Source of the DNA: Alkalinema sp. CAN_BIN05
Lineage (GTDB): Bacteria > Cyanobacteriota > Cyanobacteriia > Leptolyngbyales > Leptolyngbyaceae
NCBI GenBank assembly: GCA_026786325.1
Contig: JAJAYH010000233.1
Location: forward strand, 1-6,551
DNA: 6,551 nt
Direction: 5' to 3'
Below the pieces are notes generated by a model. It saw nothing but the letters and a program-made list of their open reading frames with translations. It searched no databases and had not been told where the DNA came from. Below, in pieces: positions 5,598 through 6,551 of this stretch (within the stretch, counting starts at the first letter, position 1; every line of letters begins with the position of its first letter). The translations under genes and the position numbers were made by a program.

Positions 5598-5915
5598 TTG
5601 GGTGCTAGGTGAAGGCAGGATGCTGAAAGTTGCTTGTTAAGCTGAGTTACATTTAAATTGTGATATTAATGCTATGTATTACTTGTGGTGCAAGAATTTA
5701 GCGCTCTCGTCATTCCCAGTCTAAATGCTAAACAGCTTAGACCTGCAAGAGTCATTGATATCATTGTTACGTTTGATTGATTTCAGCCGTTTGGCTTTTG
5801 ATATGGTCTGAGCCAGATCTACGATCGCAGATTAAATGTCGTAATTCTCAGCTCATCGGAGATAATTAAAAGTAACATTCAGTCTTTTCCTCCCTCGTAA
5901 GTACTTAGCATTGTT
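5598..5915. other. 318-base gap without a gene
   Basis: No open frame longer than about ten codons with a start was seen on the + strand. The gap holds a bulged hairpin at 5719-5742, a mini hairpin AGCC-GTTT-GGCT followed by three T (5785-5799), and a 16-bp near-palindrome centred on CGATCG (5817-5832, one mismatched pair). No convincing promoter for the TIR gene and no clear ribosome binding site before 5916 were found. The - strand frame ending near 5853 is a shadow of the TIR gene. Confidence 0.6.
5719..5742. repeat. Bulged hairpin downstream of ycf39
   Basis: GTCTAA (5719-5724) pairs with TTAGAC (5737-5742), and inside it GCT (5727-5729) pairs with AGC (5734-5736) around AAAC; two bases AT are bulged. 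Nine pairs in all. No T-run follows, so it is only a possible processing or termination site for ycf39 mRNA. Confidence 0.35.
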
Positions 5916-6551
5916 ATGGCACCCGTAGAAGTTTTCTTTTCCTACTCCCATCGTGATGAGAAGCTGCGCGATAAGCTGGCACCCCATCTGTCTATGTTGC
6001 CGCGGGAGGGCGTGATTAGTGCGTGGCACGATCGCAAGATTGGTGCTGGGACGGAATGGGCAAAGGCGATCGACGACAATCTCAATTCGGCTGGGATTAT
6101 TCTGTTGCTGATTAGCGCTGACTTCCTCGCCTCTGATTATTGCTATGACCTTGAGATGAAGCGGGCGATGGAGCGGCATGAGGCGGGTGAGGCGAGGGTG
6201 ATTCCGATTATTTTGAAGCCTGTTGATTGGAGTAGTGCCCCCTTCAGTAAGCTTCAGGCGTTTCCCAAGGATGCCAAGCCTGTCACGACTTGGAGCAATC
6301 GGGATGGAGCCTTTGTCGATATTGCTAATGGGTTTCGGGGAGCCGCCGAGTCAATGGCAGCGGCGGCACGCGATCGTCAACTAGCCGCATCAACAGCAGC
6401 AGAAGTGTCTCTTCCGACTGCGGTTCTTTCCCATCCATTCGAACTGGAAGAAGGGGGTGGTCAGGTGCCATTGGATTCGCCGTTTTATATGGAGCGCCCA
6501 CCGATCGAGAAGCGCTGCTATGAGGTGATCGTTAAGCCAGGGGCATTGATC
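5916..6551 (+). CDS. TIR-domain protein entering an AAA-like (AAA_35) ATPase domain, 3' end missing
   Basis: 212 residues are visible and the frame stays open to the right edge. Residues 3-140 form a TIR domain: VEVFFSYSHRDEKLRD at 4-19, WHDRKIGAGTEW at 37-48, IILLLISADFLASDYCYDLE at 61-80, and RVIPIILKPVDW at 94-105. E80, in the SDYC-Y-D-L-E context, matches the catalytic glutamate of NAD-cleaving TIR domains. An alanine-rich linker follows (about 141-180). VPLDSPFYMERPPIE at 184-198 and CYEVIVKPGALI at 201-212 match the start of the cyanobacterial AAA-like domain (Pfam AAA_35), where a Walker A of the GKTSL type should follow just beyond the window. This is the plan of a TIR-coupled STAND-like ATPase, probably a signalling or defence protein; that role is inference. 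The ATG at 5916 begins right at the TIR domain, as homologues do, though without a ribosome binding site. Confidence 0.88.
   Translation, partial: MAPVEVFFSYSHRDEKLRDKLAPHLSMLPREGVISAWHDRKIGAGTEWAKAIDDNLNSAGIILLLISADFLASDYCYDLEMKRAMERHEAGEARVIPIILKPVDWSSAPFSKLQAFPKDAKPVTTWSNRDGAFVDIANGFRGAAESMAAAARDRQLAASTAAEVSLPTAVLSHPFELEEGGGQVPLDSPFYMERPPIEKRCYEVIVKPGALI

Noticed and set aside
5853..6179. 108-codon open frame on the - strand
   Set aside because: It is antisense to the conserved TIR domain and has no recognisable motif. The + strand frame is the real gene.
1..6551. CRISPR array, tRNA, rRNA or insertion sequence
   Set aside because: No regularly spaced direct repeats, no cloverleaf with a T-loop, no rRNA stretches and no transposase-like protein were seen.

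Overview
The window reads as chromosomal DNA from a cyanobacterium. Three things point there. It encodes PetM, a small cytochrome b6f subunit found only in oxygenic phototrophs. PetM is followed by a Ycf39-type photosystem II assembly factor. The DNA is also studded with more than thirty CGATCG cores, the centre of the cyanobacterial HIP1 repeat, including one full GCGATCGC octamer at 3600-3607. The genus cannot be read from this sequence.

Layout, left to right. (1) The 3' part of a Uma2-family PD-(D/E)XK nuclease-like gene (+, ends 431). (2) A convergent animal-type haem peroxidase gene (-, 514-2031); a long inverted repeat lies between the two stop codons. (3) A 545-base non-coding stretch (2032-2576). 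It holds the peroxidase promoter with a Fur/PerR-like box on its -10, a cluster of inverted repeats, and two sigma70-like promoters on the + strand that face no gene; the second leads straight into a run of stem-loops. (4) A small PD-(D/E)XK protein of unknown function (-, 2577-3131), lying 62-65 bases downstream of pdxA (-, 3194-4228), the vitamin B6 dehydrogenase. (5) Divergent from pdxA, petM (+, 4321-4425) and ycf39 (+, about 4620-5597), a photosynthesis pair. (6) A 318-base gap without a gene, then the 5' part of a TIR-domain protein (+, from 5916) that enters a cyanobacterial AAA-like ATPase domain just as the window ends.

How the parts relate. petM and ycf39 both serve the thylakoid electron-transport machinery and may share a transcript. 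pdxA and the gene behind it may form a two-gene operon, though no functional link is evident. The peroxidase looks like a stress-response gene: its promoter carries a sequence close to the peroxide-responsive PerR box. The two nuclease-like proteins and the TIR-ATPase are accessory-type genes placed around the conserved core. The TIR-ATPase is the best candidate for an immune or cell-death signalling protein, but its decisive part lies outside the window.
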